A program made the position numbers and the translations under genes. From Streptomyces sp. PR69 (GTDB lineage Bacteria > Actinomycetota > Actinomycetes > Streptomycetales > Streptomycetaceae): a stretch of 64,000 nt of DNA. The notes beneath the pieces were generated by a model that saw only the letters and a list, made by a program, of their open reading frames with translations, was not told the DNA's origin and searched no databases. The stretch is taken from NCBI RefSeq assembly GCF_026420845.1, contig NZ_JAOWCB010000023.1:36405-100404 (forward strand). Reading direction: 5' to 3'. Positions 42,958 to 52,077 of this stretch are shown piece by piece. The first letter of the stretch is position 1; each line of letters opens with the position of its first letter.

Positions 42958-43067
42958 CCCTTTCGACACCCGCGCGCCCCTTCGGCTCACTCGCCGGGGG
43001 CGCATGGGGTGGCCCTGTTGGGGCGTCGGCCACCTGGCTCCGCGCGCATCAGGCGCACAGGCCCCGG

Positions 43068-44108
43068 TCAGGCGCGGCGGGCCTGCTCCGTGGGCTCGCC
43101 TGGTGGGTGCGTGGCGGCCTCCGGGGGGCTCTCGGGCTCCGGGGACGGCGGGGGGAGCCGGCGCCTGCGGCGGTGCTTGAGCAGCGCCCAGGGGGCCCGC
43201 GCGGCCGTGACCTCCGTGCCCGCCTCCGACGCCGCCTCGGCCGCCGCCCGGGCCACCGGCAGGATGTCCTCGTCCCGCTCCGGCTCCAGCCGGTCCGCCT
43301 CCGGCCACAGGCCCAGCGCCGCGCACAGCGTGGGCAGCATCGCCATCGCCGCCGTCGCATAGCCCTCCGCCGACGGGTGGTAGTTGTCCACGCCGAACAT
43401 CTCGCGCGGGTTGGCGGCGAACTCAGGCCCCAGCAGATCGCCCAGCGAGACCGTACGCCCGCCCTGCTCCACCACGCCGATCGTCTGCGCCGCCGCCAGC
43501 TGCCGGCTCACCCGCCGGGCCAGCCAGCGCAGCGGCTGGTAGACCGGCTCGATCGTGCCCAGATCGGGGCAGGTGCCCACCACCACCTCCGCACCGGCGG
43601 CACGCAGCCTGCGCACCGACTCGGAGAGATAGCGCACCGACTGCGTCGGCGGCATCCGATGGGTGACGTCATTCGCCCCGATCATGATCACGCAGACGTC
43701 GGGCAGCCGCGCCTCGTCCGCGAGGAGCTGTGTCACCTGGCGCTCCAGGTCGTCGGACTGGGCCCCGGGCAGCGCCACATTGCGCAGCGCCACCGGCCGC
43801 TCCGCCACCGCCGCGAGGCCAGAGGCGAGCAGCGCCCCGGGGGTCTGGCCCGCGCGCCGCACTCCCTGCCCCGCGGCCGTGGAGTCGCCGAGCACCGCGA
43901 GCCGCAGCGGCTCCGAGCTGCCGAACGCGAGGCCGTACAGCCCTTCGCCGCGCGGCGGCAGCGGGGCCGTGCCGCCGCCCACCGAACGTTTCGCCAGCTG
44001 CACCTCCGCCAGCAGGACGCCCACGGCGGCCGCTCCGATCAGGCCGATTCCGCCTCCGCCATAGGCCGCGCCCGCCGCGATGCGCCGTGCGACCCTCGCC
44101 CTCGACAC
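43068..44108 (-). CDS. SGNH/GDSL hydrolase, secreted or membrane-anchored
   Basis: A 346-residue lipase/esterase of the SGNH superfamily. An N-terminal hydrophobic segment (about 17-37) anchors or exports it. VLGDSTAAGQG carries the nucleophile Ser (block I), MIGANDVTH the Asn (block III) and VDNYHPSAEGY the Asp/His pair (block V). The C-terminal 50 residues are basic then Pro/Glu-rich. The GTG at 44108 has GAGGAGG 11 bases upstream; an in-frame GTG at 44120 abuts that site. Substrate unknown; it is divergent from cbs. Confidence 0.88.
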   Translation of the reverse strand: MSRARVARRIAAGAAYGGGGIGLIGAAAVGVLLAEVQLAKRSVGGGTAPLPPRGEGLYGLAFGSSEPLRLAVLGDSTAAGQGVRRAGQTPGALLASGLAAVAERPVALRNVALPGAQSDDLERQVTQLLADEARLPDVCVIMIGANDVTHRMPPTQSVRYLSESVRRLRAAGAEVVVGTCPDLGTIEPVYQPLRWLARRVSRQLAAAQTIGVVEQGGRTVSLGDLLGPEFAANPREMFGVDNYHPSAEGYATAAMAMLPTLCAALGLWPEADRLEPERDEDILPVARAAAEAASEAGTEVTAARAPWALLKHRRRRRLPPPSPEPESPPEAATHPPGEPTEQARRA

Positions 44109-44222
44109 CGTCCCAGCCACCTCCTCGCGTACATGAGCTAACTGCCCCGAAGGAACCGTCGCCCAATCACCCGCTGCTCCACATACGCTGGCCGTACCAA
44201 CACGGAGACCCCGGAGAACACT

Positions 44223-45611
44223 GTGCGCATCCACAACTCGATGATCAGTCTTGTCGGCGACACCCCGCTGGTGAAACTGAACAGCGTCACCCAAGGCATT
44301 CAGGCGACGGTCCTGGCCAAGGTCGAGTACTTCAACCCCGGCGGCTCGGTCAAGGACCGGATCGCCCTGCGCATGATCGAGGCTGCCGAGGAGTCCGGAG
44401 AGCTCCGGCCCGGCGGCACGATCGTGGAGCCGACCAGCGGGAACACCGGCGTCGGGCTTGCCATCGTGGCCCAGCAGAAGGGCTACAAGTGCATCTTCGT
44501 CTGCCCGGACAAGGTGTCCATGGACAAGATCAATGTGCTGCGCGCATACGGCGCCGAGGTCGTCGTCTGCCCGACGGCCGTCGATCCCGAGCACCCGGAC
44601 TCGTACTACAACGTCTCCGACCGGCTGGTGCGCGAGACGCCGAACGCCTGGAAGCCGGACCAGTACTCCAACCCCAACAATCCGCGCTCGCATTACGAGA
44701 CCACCGGTCCCGAGCTGTGGGAGCAGACCGAGGGGAAGATCACCCATTTCGTCGCGGGCATCGGCACCGGCGGCACGATCTCGGGCACCGGCCGCTATCT
44801 CAAGGAGATCAGCGACGGCAAGGTGAGGGTCGTGGGCGCGGACCCGGAGGGCTCCGTGTACTCCGGCGGCTCCGGCCGGCCGTATCTGGTCGAGGGCGTC
44901 GGCGAGGACTTCTGGCCGTCCGCGTACGACCGTGAGGTCACCGACGAGATCGTCGCCGTGTCCGACAAGGACTCCTTCCAGATGACCCGGCGGCTGGCCA
45001 AGGAGGAGGGGCTGCTCGTCGGCGGCTCGTGCGGCATGGCCGTGGTGGCGGCGCTGAAGGTCGCCGAGGGGCTCGGCCCGGACGATGTGGTCGTGGTGCT
45101 GCTGCCGGACAGCGGCCGCGGCTATCTGAGCAAGATCTTCAACGATGAGTGGATGGCCGACTACGGCTTCCTGGAGGGCGAGGGGCTGGCCGCCTCCGTG
45201 GGCGACGTGCTCCGGCACAAGGAGGGCGGCGGCATCCCCAGCCTGGTGCATATGCACCCGGAGGAGACCGTCGGCGAGGCGATCGAGGTGCTGCGCGAGT
45301 ACGGGGTCTCGCAGATGCCGATCGTCAAGCCCGGCGCGGGGCACCCCGATGTGATGGCCGCGGAGGTCATCGGCTCGGTCGTGGAACGGGAGCTGCTGGA
45401 CGCGCTGTTCACCCAGGCGGCTTCGCTGGGCGACCCGCTGGAGAAGCACATGTCTTCGCCGCTGCCGCAGGTCGGCTCGGGCGAGCCGGTCGCCGACCTG
45501 ATGAAGGTCCTGGAGGCGGCGGACGCGGCGATCGTCCTGGTCGAGGGCAAGCCGACGGGCGTGGTCAGCCGCCAGGACCTGCTGGCGTACCTGGCGGCGG
45601 GCGGCAAGTAG
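44223..45611 (+). CDS. cbs: Cystathionine beta-synthase
   Basis: A 462-residue PLP enzyme joining serine and homocysteine. The PLP lysine lies in NPGGSVKDRIA, the phosphate-binding loop is TSGNTGVG and a second loop GIGTGGTISGTGRYL. Two CBS regulatory domains make up the last about 120 residues (IPSLVHMHPEETVGEAI and MSSPLPQVGSGEPVADL). The heme-binding N-terminus of animal enzymes is absent. GTG start at 44223 with GGAGA upstream; a hairpin terminator follows eight bases after the stop. Confidence 0.94.
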   Translation: MRIHNSMISLVGDTPLVKLNSVTQGIQATVLAKVEYFNPGGSVKDRIALRMIEAAEESGELRPGGTIVEPTSGNTGVGLAIVAQQKGYKCIFVCPDKVSMDKINVLRAYGAEVVVCPTAVDPEHPDSYYNVSDRLVRETPNAWKPDQYSNPNNPRSHYETTGPELWEQTEGKITHFVAGIGTGGTISGTGRYLKEISDGKVRVVGADPEGSVYSGGSGRPYLVEGVGEDFWPSAYDREVTDEIVAVSDKDSFQMTRRLAKEEGLLVGGSCGMAVVAALKVAEGLGPDDVVVVLLPDSGRGYLSKIFNDEWMADYGFLEGEGLAASVGDVLRHKEGGGIPSLVHMHPEETVGEAIEVLREYGVSQMPIVKPGAGHPDVMAAEVIGSVVERELLDALFTQAASLGDPLEKHMSSPLPQVGSGEPVADLMKVLEAADAAIVLVEGKPTGVVSRQDLLAYLAAGGK

Positions 45612-45618
45612 GCCACAG

Positions 45619-45641
45619 GCGTGGGGGCGAAGCCCCCACGC
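45619..45641 (+). terminator. cbs terminator
   Basis: A 10-bp stem GCGTGGGGGC (45619-45628) / GCCCCCACGC (45632-45641) with loop GAA. Confidence 0.85.
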
Positions 45642-45968
45642 CCCCGTCCTCATGGGCCCGCGGGTCGCCGACAGGGCGTCAGCACTCCTGACGGCGAGCC
45701 TTGAAAAGGCTACGAACGCGTCACGTCCACGCAGCAATCGCTTAACACGCGTCCGGCACAGTTACTGATGTCGGCAGGGAGCCTGGCAGGGAGCCCGGTC
45801 GGCGTAACGAGCGGCGTCTTAGGACCTCCGGAGCGGCTCCCGGACCTCCCAGACGCCCAGGACGCGGAGACCGGCCCTGACCCGGACCGTGTCCCACGCG
45901 GGGGCCGCCGTCGTCCCGCCCCCCGGTTCGCCGGGGGTGCGGCGGCCCCCGCGTCACTCACTCCTCGC
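45642..45968. other. Gene-free stretch after cbs
   Basis: About 327 bases with no credible coding region. A patch around CGCTTAACACGCG (45739) and AGTTACTGATG (45759) is AT-richer. A short direct repeat GGCAGGGAGCC (45773 and 45785) is visible. Nothing else is recognised. Confidence 0.4.
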
Positions 45969-46424
45969 TCACTCCTCCCAGTCGGAGCCCCGGCTCCCGT
46001 CCCCGGCCCGGTCCTGCCGCGCCCGCCGCCGCCACGGCCAACCGCGCGCCGCGTGCACCGCGTTGACGGCGACGATGCCGAGCCAGGAGACCACCAGCCC
46101 CTTGAAGCCCTCATTCACCACGCCGATGGCGGTCAGCGGCACCGCGAGGATCAGCGAGACGACCGTGAAGCCGAAGCGCTCGCCGAATCCGGAGTCGGAG
46201 CCGGAGTCCTGGGACGGCGGCCGGGGCCGGGCGCCCCGGGCGACGCTCATCTGCTGTTCGGCGAGCTGCCGGCGGACCCGCCGGTCGAGCGTGCTGTCGA
46301 GGCGCTGGTCGACTTTTTCCAGGAAGGACTCGACGAGCGCCGAGTCATACTCTTCGCCCAGCTCACGGCGGGCGTGCAGGGTGGCGTTGAGCTCCTTCTC
46401 GAGCTCCGGGTCGCGGGCCGTCAT
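45969..46424 (-). CDS. Hypothetical integral membrane protein
   Basis: A 151-residue protein. The first 60 residues are charged and helical (ELEKELNATLHARRELGEEYDS), followed by a Pro/Ser-rich joint and two hydrophobic segments at about 86-105 and 109-127. It is widely seen in Streptomyces as an uncharacterised integral membrane protein. The ATG at 46424 is preceded by a weak site. It lies 40 bases after the IDO-like gene on the same strand but probably belongs to the older chromosomal neighbourhood. Confidence 0.75.
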   Translation of the reverse strand: MTARDPELEKELNATLHARRELGEEYDSALVESFLEKVDQRLDSTLDRRVRRQLAEQQMSVARGARPRPPSQDSGSDSGFGERFGFTVVSLILAVPLTAIGVVNEGFKGLVVSWLGIVAVNAVHAARGWPWRRRARQDRAGDGSRGSDWEE

Positions 46425-46464
46425 GGGGTCACGGTACGGACGCGCCCGGCGCGGGTCATTGGGG

Positions 46465-47646
46465 CTAGCCCCCGTCTTGTGCGGGGCGGTGCCCGGATTG
46501 TCCGATGCGGTGCGCGGAGGCCTCCCGGCGGGTGTGGTGCAGGAAGTGGACGAAGTCGGTGCCCCCGGTCCCGTACGCGACCTCCTCCGTCCCGCTCTGC
46601 TGTGACAGATAGCGGACGGTGATCTCCATATGGCGTCGCCGGAAGGTGTCCAGCAGATCCACGGCGTCGTTGTAGCGGCCGCGCAGCTTCGCCCCGTCGT
46701 CCCGGTCCGCCAGACGCACGATGTGGTCGCGCACCGAGGGTCCGGCTTCCAGGTCGGCGAGGAAGCGCCGGTGCCCGGGCGGCATATAGGTCCGCATGCG
46801 GCGCAGGAACGCGCCCGTGTCGTCCCCGTGGCGCACGCCCAGCGCCGCGTCCAGCGCCTGCAGCAGCGCGCTCTGGGCGCCGCTGGCGGCGTCCCAGCTC
46901 TCGGGCGCTGCGCCGACGCCCTCGTAGACGACGCCCGGCTCACCCCAGGCGGCCATGGGCGGGCGGACCCGGTGGAAGTAGATATACGGGTCGCACCGCT
47001 CGGGGATGCGGCGCAGGGTCGCGATCATGGCCTGGCAGGTGTCGGCGATCCGGGTGAGGGCGTCGGCGATCCGCTCGGGCCGGCCGTCGGCGATCCCCGC
47101 GCCCAGGTCCGCGATCGCGGCCAGGGAGGGCCCGCCCGCCGCCTCGATCGCCGCCATGGACAGAAAGAACCACTGCTCGTCCATGCCTCCGGAGAACGGG
47201 CATAGCGGGACGAGGTTGTCCAGGTCCAGCGGGCCCGAGCGGTCCACGCGCGCCCAGTTGTGCAGCACCAGCGTGGCGTAGGTGGGGATGGGGGGCATGT
47301 CGAGCGCGGCGGCCGTCTCGCACAGGGGCAGCGCCACGGCCCTCGGCAGGGTGCGGGCCCGCTTCTCGCCGTCCATCACATACGCGTTGGCGAGCAGCGA
47401 CAGCAGCATGTACGCACGCCACAGCTCCCGGCGGTCATGCGGCGGGGCCGCCGTGACGGGCTCCAGGCGTCCCACGACATCACGGGCCCGGCCGGCCGCC
47501 ATCAGCGCCGGGAGCCGGGCGCAGACGTCCTCCCAGGGCCGGAAGGCGGCGGGCAGGCGCTCCAGGGGGTCCCGCGCGGGCAGGAACCCCCGTACGGGGT
47601 CGATCTCGTAGCCGCGGAGGTCCGTGGTCAGCGGCATGGTGTTCAT
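46465..47646 (-). CDS. Indoleamine 2,3-dioxygenase (IDO)-family heme protein
   Basis: A 393-residue IDO-family protein; members insert O2 across the indole 2,3 bond of tryptophan. The family signatures appear in order: DEQWFFLSMAAIEAA (156-170, distal pocket), the active-site Arg region HRVRPP (225-230), GVVYEGV, YMPPGHRRFLADLE (287-300), proximal heme His339 in RRRHMEITVRYL and GTGGTDFVHFL (359-369). Length matches mammalian and fungal IDO. The ATG at 47646 overlaps the amidohydrolase stop as ATGA; an ATG at 47637 has a better-spaced GGAAGGGG. It is the last enzyme of a three-gene minus-strand arm. Whether the substrate is free tryptophan is unknown. Confidence 0.88.
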   Translation of the reverse strand: MNTMPLTTDLRGYEIDPVRGFLPARDPLERLPAAFRPWEDVCARLPALMAAGRARDVVGRLEPVTAAPPHDRRELWRAYMLLSLLANAYVMDGEKRARTLPRAVALPLCETAAALDMPPIPTYATLVLHNWARVDRSGPLDLDNLVPLCPFSGGMDEQWFFLSMAAIEAAGGPSLAAIADLGAGIADGRPERIADALTRIADTCQAMIATLRRIPERCDPYIYFHRVRPPMAAWGEPGVVYEGVGAAPESWDAASGAQSALLQALDAALGVRHGDDTGAFLRRMRTYMPPGHRRFLADLEAGPSVRDHIVRLADRDDGAKLRGRYNDAVDLLDTFRRRHMEITVRYLSQQSGTEEVAYGTGGTDFVHFLHHTRREASAHRIGQSGHRPAQDGG

Positions 47647-49409
47647 CCCCTTCCGGGGGCCGGGGCGCCGTAGTCGTTGCAGTCGCCGCAGTCGTAGTCG
47701 CCGTAGTCCGCCGCCCGGTGGACGACCCGGCCGCCGACCATGGTCAGCAGGGCGCGGACGGCCGGGATGCGGTCGCCGGGCACGGTGAGCGGGTCGGCGG
47801 ACAGGACGGCCAGATCGGCCAGTTTGCCCGGTTCGATCGACCCCTTCACATCCTCCTCGAACGTCACATAGGCGTTGTCGATGGTGAGCATGCGCAGCGC
47901 CTCCTCGCGGGAGAGCGCCTCGCCGGGGTTGACCGGTCCCCACCGCAGCGTCTGCCGGGTGTGCAGATAGCTCAGCCCCGCGAAGTAGTTCAGAGGGATC
48001 TTGGAGATGTCGCTGCCGAGCCCCACATGGACGCCCGCGGCGCGCAGTGAGCGGAAAGGGTCCATGGTCTGGGCGAACGCCGTGCCGTGGTAGTGCGCGA
48101 GCGCCGGATAGTAGTAGAAGTGGTGCCACATGGGGGTCAGCACCAGTCCGAGGTCGCGCATCCGCGGATGGTGTTCGGGGCGCGGATAGACTGCCTGGGA
48201 CAGCACCCACCGCCGCTCACTGAGCCCGGCGGCCGCGTCGGCCCGCTCCAGCACGCCGAGGACCGCGCCGATCGCCCGGTCGCCGCCCGCCAGGATGCCG
48301 CCGCTGAAGCCACGTTCGGCCATGCCGGTCACAATCTGCTCGATCTTGTCGAGCGGGCAGCAGCGGTCCCGGAAGTAGCGGTGGACCCGGTCGGCCGGGA
48401 CGCGCTGGCCCCGGATGGGCGGGGTCACGTCCATCCGGTGGTAGTCGTCGTCGGCGAACAGATAGGCGACGCGGTCGACTCGGAGGCGGTGGTCGCCGAA
48501 CGGGTTGACCCGGTCGAAGCGCTCCAGGGAGGCGAGGACCTCGTCCACCGGCGGGGCGGTGCTCATGGCCAGCTGTACGGAGACCCGCAGGGGCAGCTCG
48601 TCGTTCTCGGCGAGCTTCTGGTAGTGCGCCAGATCCCCTGGGTCGAGGCCGCCTTCGCGGACGCTGGTGACCCCGGCCGTGGCGCACTCGCCGAGCGCCC
48701 ACACCAGGGCCTCCTGCTTGAGCTCAGGCGAGAGATCGGTGCGCGCGCAGCGTGTCAGCAGCGCCGCATCGCCCATCAGGACCCCGGTCGGCTCGCCCTC
48801 GTCCCACGCGCTGTGGGACGGGACTCCGCGGGCGTCGGCCTTCTCGATCCAGCCGTACTCCGGCTGCCGGGTGGTGCGGCTGATGCCGAACCGCCGCAGC
48901 GCCAGGGAGTTGAGGTGGGTGAACTCCCCGGATAGCACCACCGGATGGTCGGGCGCGGCCCGGTCGAGTTCCTCCCGGCTGGGCGCGCGGCCCTCCTTCA
49001 GCATCTGCGGATACCAGCCGGCGTTGCTGGTGATGACGGCCCCGGCGGGCAGCCGCCGCGCTCGTTCCCGTACGGCGTCGAGGATGTCGGCGACGCTTTC
49101 GGCCAGGGAGACGTCCGCGCCGTGGAGCTGGGCGGTCGCCCGGTCCAGCAGCCGGAAGTGGGCGTCGATGATGCCCGGCATCACGGCCCTGCCGGCCAGG
49201 TCGACGCAGCGGGTGCCCGGTCCGGCACGGGCGAGCACCTCGCGGTCGCGTCCGACGGCGCTGAACCGGTCGCCGGTGACGGCGACCGCCTCGGCGACGG
49301 TGAACCGCGGATCAACCGTGATCACCTTTCCTCCGTACAGGATCAGGTCGGGGCGGCCGCTCCCCGGCCCGGCCGGCCGCTGCGCGGTGGAGACGACGGA
49401 CTGCGGCAT
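47643..49409 (-). CDS. YtcJ-like amidohydrolase, metal site degenerate
   Basis: A 588-residue Amidohydro_3-type protein. The fold landmarks are intact (LILYGGKVITVD, VMPGIIDAH, IEPGKLADLAVLSADPL), but metal ligands are missing: the HxH motif reads H84-F-R86, the usual HAxGD is LAGGD, and the usual EHA after RRW is LSQ. The late Asp in GLGSD is kept. It is probably a pseudo-enzyme, a scaffold or a metal-independent variant. A paralogue with a normal site lies at 53051-54862 in the same cluster. Its ATG directly follows the upstream stop (TGA-ATG), and its stop overlaps the IDO start. Local gene order suggests it works with or on the dioxygenase product. Confidence 0.85.
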   Translation of the reverse strand: MPQSVVSTAQRPAGPGSGRPDLILYGGKVITVDPRFTVAEAVAVTGDRFSAVGRDREVLARAGPGTRCVDLAGRAVMPGIIDAHFRLLDRATAQLHGADVSLAESVADILDAVRERARRLPAGAVITSNAGWYPQMLKEGRAPSREELDRAAPDHPVVLSGEFTHLNSLALRRFGISRTTRQPEYGWIEKADARGVPSHSAWDEGEPTGVLMGDAALLTRCARTDLSPELKQEALVWALGECATAGVTSVREGGLDPGDLAHYQKLAENDELPLRVSVQLAMSTAPPVDEVLASLERFDRVNPFGDHRLRVDRVAYLFADDDYHRMDVTPPIRGQRVPADRVHRYFRDRCCPLDKIEQIVTGMAERGFSGGILAGGDRAIGAVLGVLERADAAAGLSERRWVLSQAVYPRPEHHPRMRDLGLVLTPMWHHFYYYPALAHYHGTAFAQTMDPFRSLRAAGVHVGLGSDISKIPLNYFAGLSYLHTRQTLRWGPVNPGEALSREEALRMLTIDNAYVTFEEDVKGSIEPGKLADLAVLSADPLTVPGDRIPAVRALLTMVGGRVVHRAADYGDYDCGDCNDYGAPAPGRG

Positions 49410-50516
49410 TCAGGACACCTCCGTGAGCCGTTCTCTGAGCCGGACGAACTCCGCGCAGACCGCCTCCAGATCGGCGATGTGGAAGCCGGCGGCGAGATCG
49501 GCGGCATGGGCGGCGGTCAGGGCCTGCCGCGCGGTGGGGCTGAAGGCGGTCCAGCCGCGGTCGTCGATGATCGCCGCTCCCATGTCGAGCGCGCCCTGGC
49601 GGTTGAGGGCGAGGGCCTCCTCGTGGCTGATCCCCGCAGGCAGATCCAGCTCCACCCGGCCGTCGCCCACCTGTACGGGGTAGCCGCCGGGCAGCCCGTT
49701 CGGGCCCGGCACATGGGTGCGGGCGGGCTGCGGGGCGAGCAGCGCGAGCAGGGTCTCCGCGCTGGCGGCGCCGACCAGTTCATTGATGAGCTTCCCGCGG
49801 GAGTTGACGGACCGCAGCCCGGTGAAACAGGGCGCGAGCGCGGTCTCGACGTCGTCGACCTCCTGTCCGTCGACCCACACCCGCGGTCCGTCGAGCAGGC
49901 CGTGCGGCCGGCCCATGATCTTGAAGTAGTGGTAGAGATGGCCGACGACCTGGACGGTGTGCTCCGGCTCCGGATAGCGCGCCTTGAGGAATCCGGTGAA
50001 CATCGCGACATTGCCGGTGCCGCAGGCGACCGGCAGCCGCAGATGGCGCAGGATCGGGTTCACCCAGTCCGGGAAGCAGACATTGACCAGCAGCGGCGCG
50101 GGGCGCATGTCCCGTACGGCCAGTGCGACCCGCTTCGCGAGCAGCGCCTGCATCGGCAGGGTGATGGCGTTTCCCGCGGCCCACACCAGACGCTTCCACC
50201 CGGTCTCCCGGACCCTGCCGAGCAGCTCCCAGGGGGACTGCAGCGACGCGGTGTGGAAGACCAGGCGCGGCCGGTGCCGGTCCAGCTTGGCGGGCAGATC
50301 GTCCGGCTCATCCCAGTCGACGGTGTCGGCGGTGAAGGTGACCCGCCGTCCGAGCTGTGCGGCCATCGCGCCGGACAGGGCGGCGAGATCCCCGGTCCAC
50401 GGCGCGGAGCGGCCCAGGACGGTGACGCGGAGCGGCTCCGGCGACATCAGCGCGAGGGAGCGGCAGGTGGTCTCCGTGACGGAGCCCGACCCGGTGATCA
50501 GCACATCGCAGACCAT
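49410..50516 (-). CDS. Rossmann-fold NAD(P)-binding protein
   Basis: A 368-residue protein. The N-terminus has a dinucleotide-binding pattern (VLITGSGSVTETT, then VTVLGRSAPW) and VWAAGNAIT further on, resembling saccharopine-dehydrogenase/malate-dehydrogenase-like Rossmann proteins. The second half (KLINELVGAASAETLL, GPNGLPGGYPV, DLPAGISHEEALALNRQGA) forms a separate conserved block I cannot name. It is first in the minus-strand arm with the degenerate amidohydrolase and the IDO-like enzyme. The ATG at 50516 has GAGGAAGG ten bases upstream; a GTG at 50522 is possible. Oxidoreductase activity is inferred only. Confidence 0.7.
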   Translation of the reverse strand: MVCDVLITGSGSVTETTCRSLALMSPEPLRVTVLGRSAPWTGDLAALSGAMAAQLGRRVTFTADTVDWDEPDDLPAKLDRHRPRLVFHTASLQSPWELLGRVRETGWKRLVWAAGNAITLPMQALLAKRVALAVRDMRPAPLLVNVCFPDWVNPILRHLRLPVACGTGNVAMFTGFLKARYPEPEHTVQVVGHLYHYFKIMGRPHGLLDGPRVWVDGQEVDDVETALAPCFTGLRSVNSRGKLINELVGAASAETLLALLAPQPARTHVPGPNGLPGGYPVQVGDGRVELDLPAGISHEEALALNRQGALDMGAAIIDDRGWTAFSPTARQALTAAHAADLAAGFHIADLEAVCAEFVRLRERLTEVS

Positions 50517-50757
50517 ATGCACCACGCCTTCCTCTTCCGCTTTTCGCGTGCGTTCGGCGTACGCACGGCCAGCGTAGGCAGCGGCACATGCCGCGGCGAA
50601 TTGCGGGCGATGAGCGGACCCCCTTTCTGGGCCGCTTGGGTGAACGCCGAAGGGACGCATATGCCAAGCGCTGCTAGCGTGGCGGACTGTGCGGTTTTTC
50701 GCCGGATTCCGGAATGGAAGCCCTCGGGGCGCTTCCGCTGGAAGGATGGGTGAACCG
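50517..50757. promoter_or_regulatory. Divergent promoter region of the dioxygenase cluster
   Basis: The 241-base gap drives both arms of the cluster. TAGCGT at 50675-50680 is a -10-like element for the plus-strand TDO-like gene, giving a leader of about 70 bases. AGGGACGCATATGCC (50651) is an AT-richer step. No strong inverted repeat is visible here. Confidence 0.45.
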
Positions 50758-52077
50758 ATGTCCGCTGATTCGAGTGTTTCGGAACTCCTGCACGGGCTGG
50801 CCTCGTTCGATCTCACGGCGTACAGCGAGAGGACACATCGGCTGGGCCGGCGTCAGCTCGCCCGGGACGACGCGCTGCGCGCGGAGATCGGCGCACTGGC
50901 CGCCGCCGCCGGAGCGGTCTCCCGGGACGGCGCGGTCGAGCTGGATCTGCCCGCGCGTGACCTGGTGGAGGTCGCCCGGCTGTTTTTGGAGGCGCAGGAC
51001 CTCATCATGGTCAGCGACACCCCGCGCTATGAGCCCTATACGACCGCGCTGTTGCTGCGATATGTGCTGGGCGTGGACGGTCCCGAGCCGCTGACCGCCA
51101 CTCGGGACAGAATCTGGTCGGCATTCCGGCATATCCTCGCCGAGCAGATAGCCTTTGACATGGCGGCGCTCGCCGGAACGCAGGAGCCGCCGAAGAAGGA
51201 TTTCTCGCCCGGGGTGGCCGTCGCCCGGTGCGAAATACTGGACGAGACCTATGGTCTGATACCCGGGGATGTCGGGGGCATGGCGCGGACGCCGTACAGC
51301 CCCGGCACGGCGGCCCGGTATCTGCTGGATGTCGCCAAGGACCCACCGGGGCCGAGTGCCGTTTCCCGGCTGCTGGTATTCCCGCAGACCGACTGCCATG
51401 ACGAGGTGGCCTTTCTGCGCGTCATCCACATGTGCGAGTGTCTGTTCTGGGGCGCGTTTCTCTGCGTCCGGCGGGCATTGGCCGCCTTCCGGCCCGGACT
51501 GCTCCCCACCGCGCTCCAATTCATCGCGCTGGCCGATGAGTTCGCGGCACCCCTGATCAAGCTGTTCCAGAGCGTGCGGGAGATGCCGCCCGAGCACTTC
51601 CGGGGCTTCCGCGACGCCACCGGCGACGCGAGCGCGATCCAGAGCCAGAGCTGGCAGCTGCTGGACGCCCATGTGTACGGCGTGCTGCCGGAGAAGGTCC
51701 CGGCGCTCACCGCCACCCCCGAGGTGCGCCATGTGCTGCGGCTCGCCGATCCGCGGTTTGTGCCGCTGGTGGACCGTGTGCGCAGGCTCGGCGCGTCCGG
51801 CGTCCATGCCTCGCTGCGTGAGCGGATCGTCGAACTCGACCGGCATCTGCGGGCCTGGCGGAAGTTCCATGAACGGCAGCTCGCGGGACGGCGGGACCCG
51901 GCCTATCTCCCGGACGGCGCCCTGGGCACCGGCGGCACCTCGGGGTACGGCTATCTGGCCGCGCACAATCCGCCGCGCGCCTCGCGCGTTCCCGGTGCCG
52001 GTGCCGGTGCCGGGGCCGATGTCGAGACCGGGGCCGGGGCAGGTGCTGATCCCGAGGCCGGTGAGGTGGTCGTATGA
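50758..52077 (+). CDS. Tryptophan 2,3-dioxygenase (TDO)-like heme protein
   Basis: A 439-residue member of the TDO side of the TDO/IDO superfamily. The distal helix HDEVAFLRVIHMCECLF (214-230) mirrors the TDO THQxxELWF segment with His224 kept. FRGFRDATGDASAIQSQSW (281-299) mirrors FRDFLxPASGFQSxQ. WRKFHERQ contains proximal heme His371, and GTGGTSGYGYL (390-400) is the TDO loop. Related TDO-like enzymes act on tryptophan derivatives in natural-product pathways (for example MarE). The N-terminal 150 residues and a Gly/Ala-rich tail are extra. The start at ATG 50758 follows GGAAGG; the stop overlaps the next gene as ATGA. Confidence 0.82.
   Translation: MSADSSVSELLHGLASFDLTAYSERTHRLGRRQLARDDALRAEIGALAAAAGAVSRDGAVELDLPARDLVEVARLFLEAQDLIMVSDTPRYEPYTTALLLRYVLGVDGPEPLTATRDRIWSAFRHILAEQIAFDMAALAGTQEPPKKDFSPGVAVARCEILDETYGLIPGDVGGMARTPYSPGTAARYLLDVAKDPPGPSAVSRLLVFPQTDCHDEVAFLRVIHMCECLFWGAFLCVRRALAAFRPGLLPTALQFIALADEFAAPLIKLFQSVREMPPEHFRGFRDATGDASAIQSQSWQLLDAHVYGVLPEKVPALTATPEVRHVLRLADPRFVPLVDRVRRLGASGVHASLRERIVELDRHLRAWRKFHERQLAGRRDPAYLPDGALGTGGTSGYGYLAAHNPPRASRVPGAGAGAGADVETGAGAGADPEAGEVVV

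Noticed and set aside
43068..45737. SGNH hydrolase read as an 889-residue protein from a start near 45737
   Set aside because: The extra 540 residues are antisense to cbs. A GTG with a good ribosome site at 44108 gives a normal SGNH protein.
45742..45957. 71-codon minus-strand frame after cbs
   Set aside because: Arginine/glycine/proline-rich with no ribosome site or conserved motif; treated as chance.
46465..47646. IDO-like gene as pyrrolnitrin PrnB
   Set aside because: The motifs (YMPPGHRRFL, GTGGTDF) are those of true IDO proteins, and no flavin halogenase or other prn-type gene is nearby.
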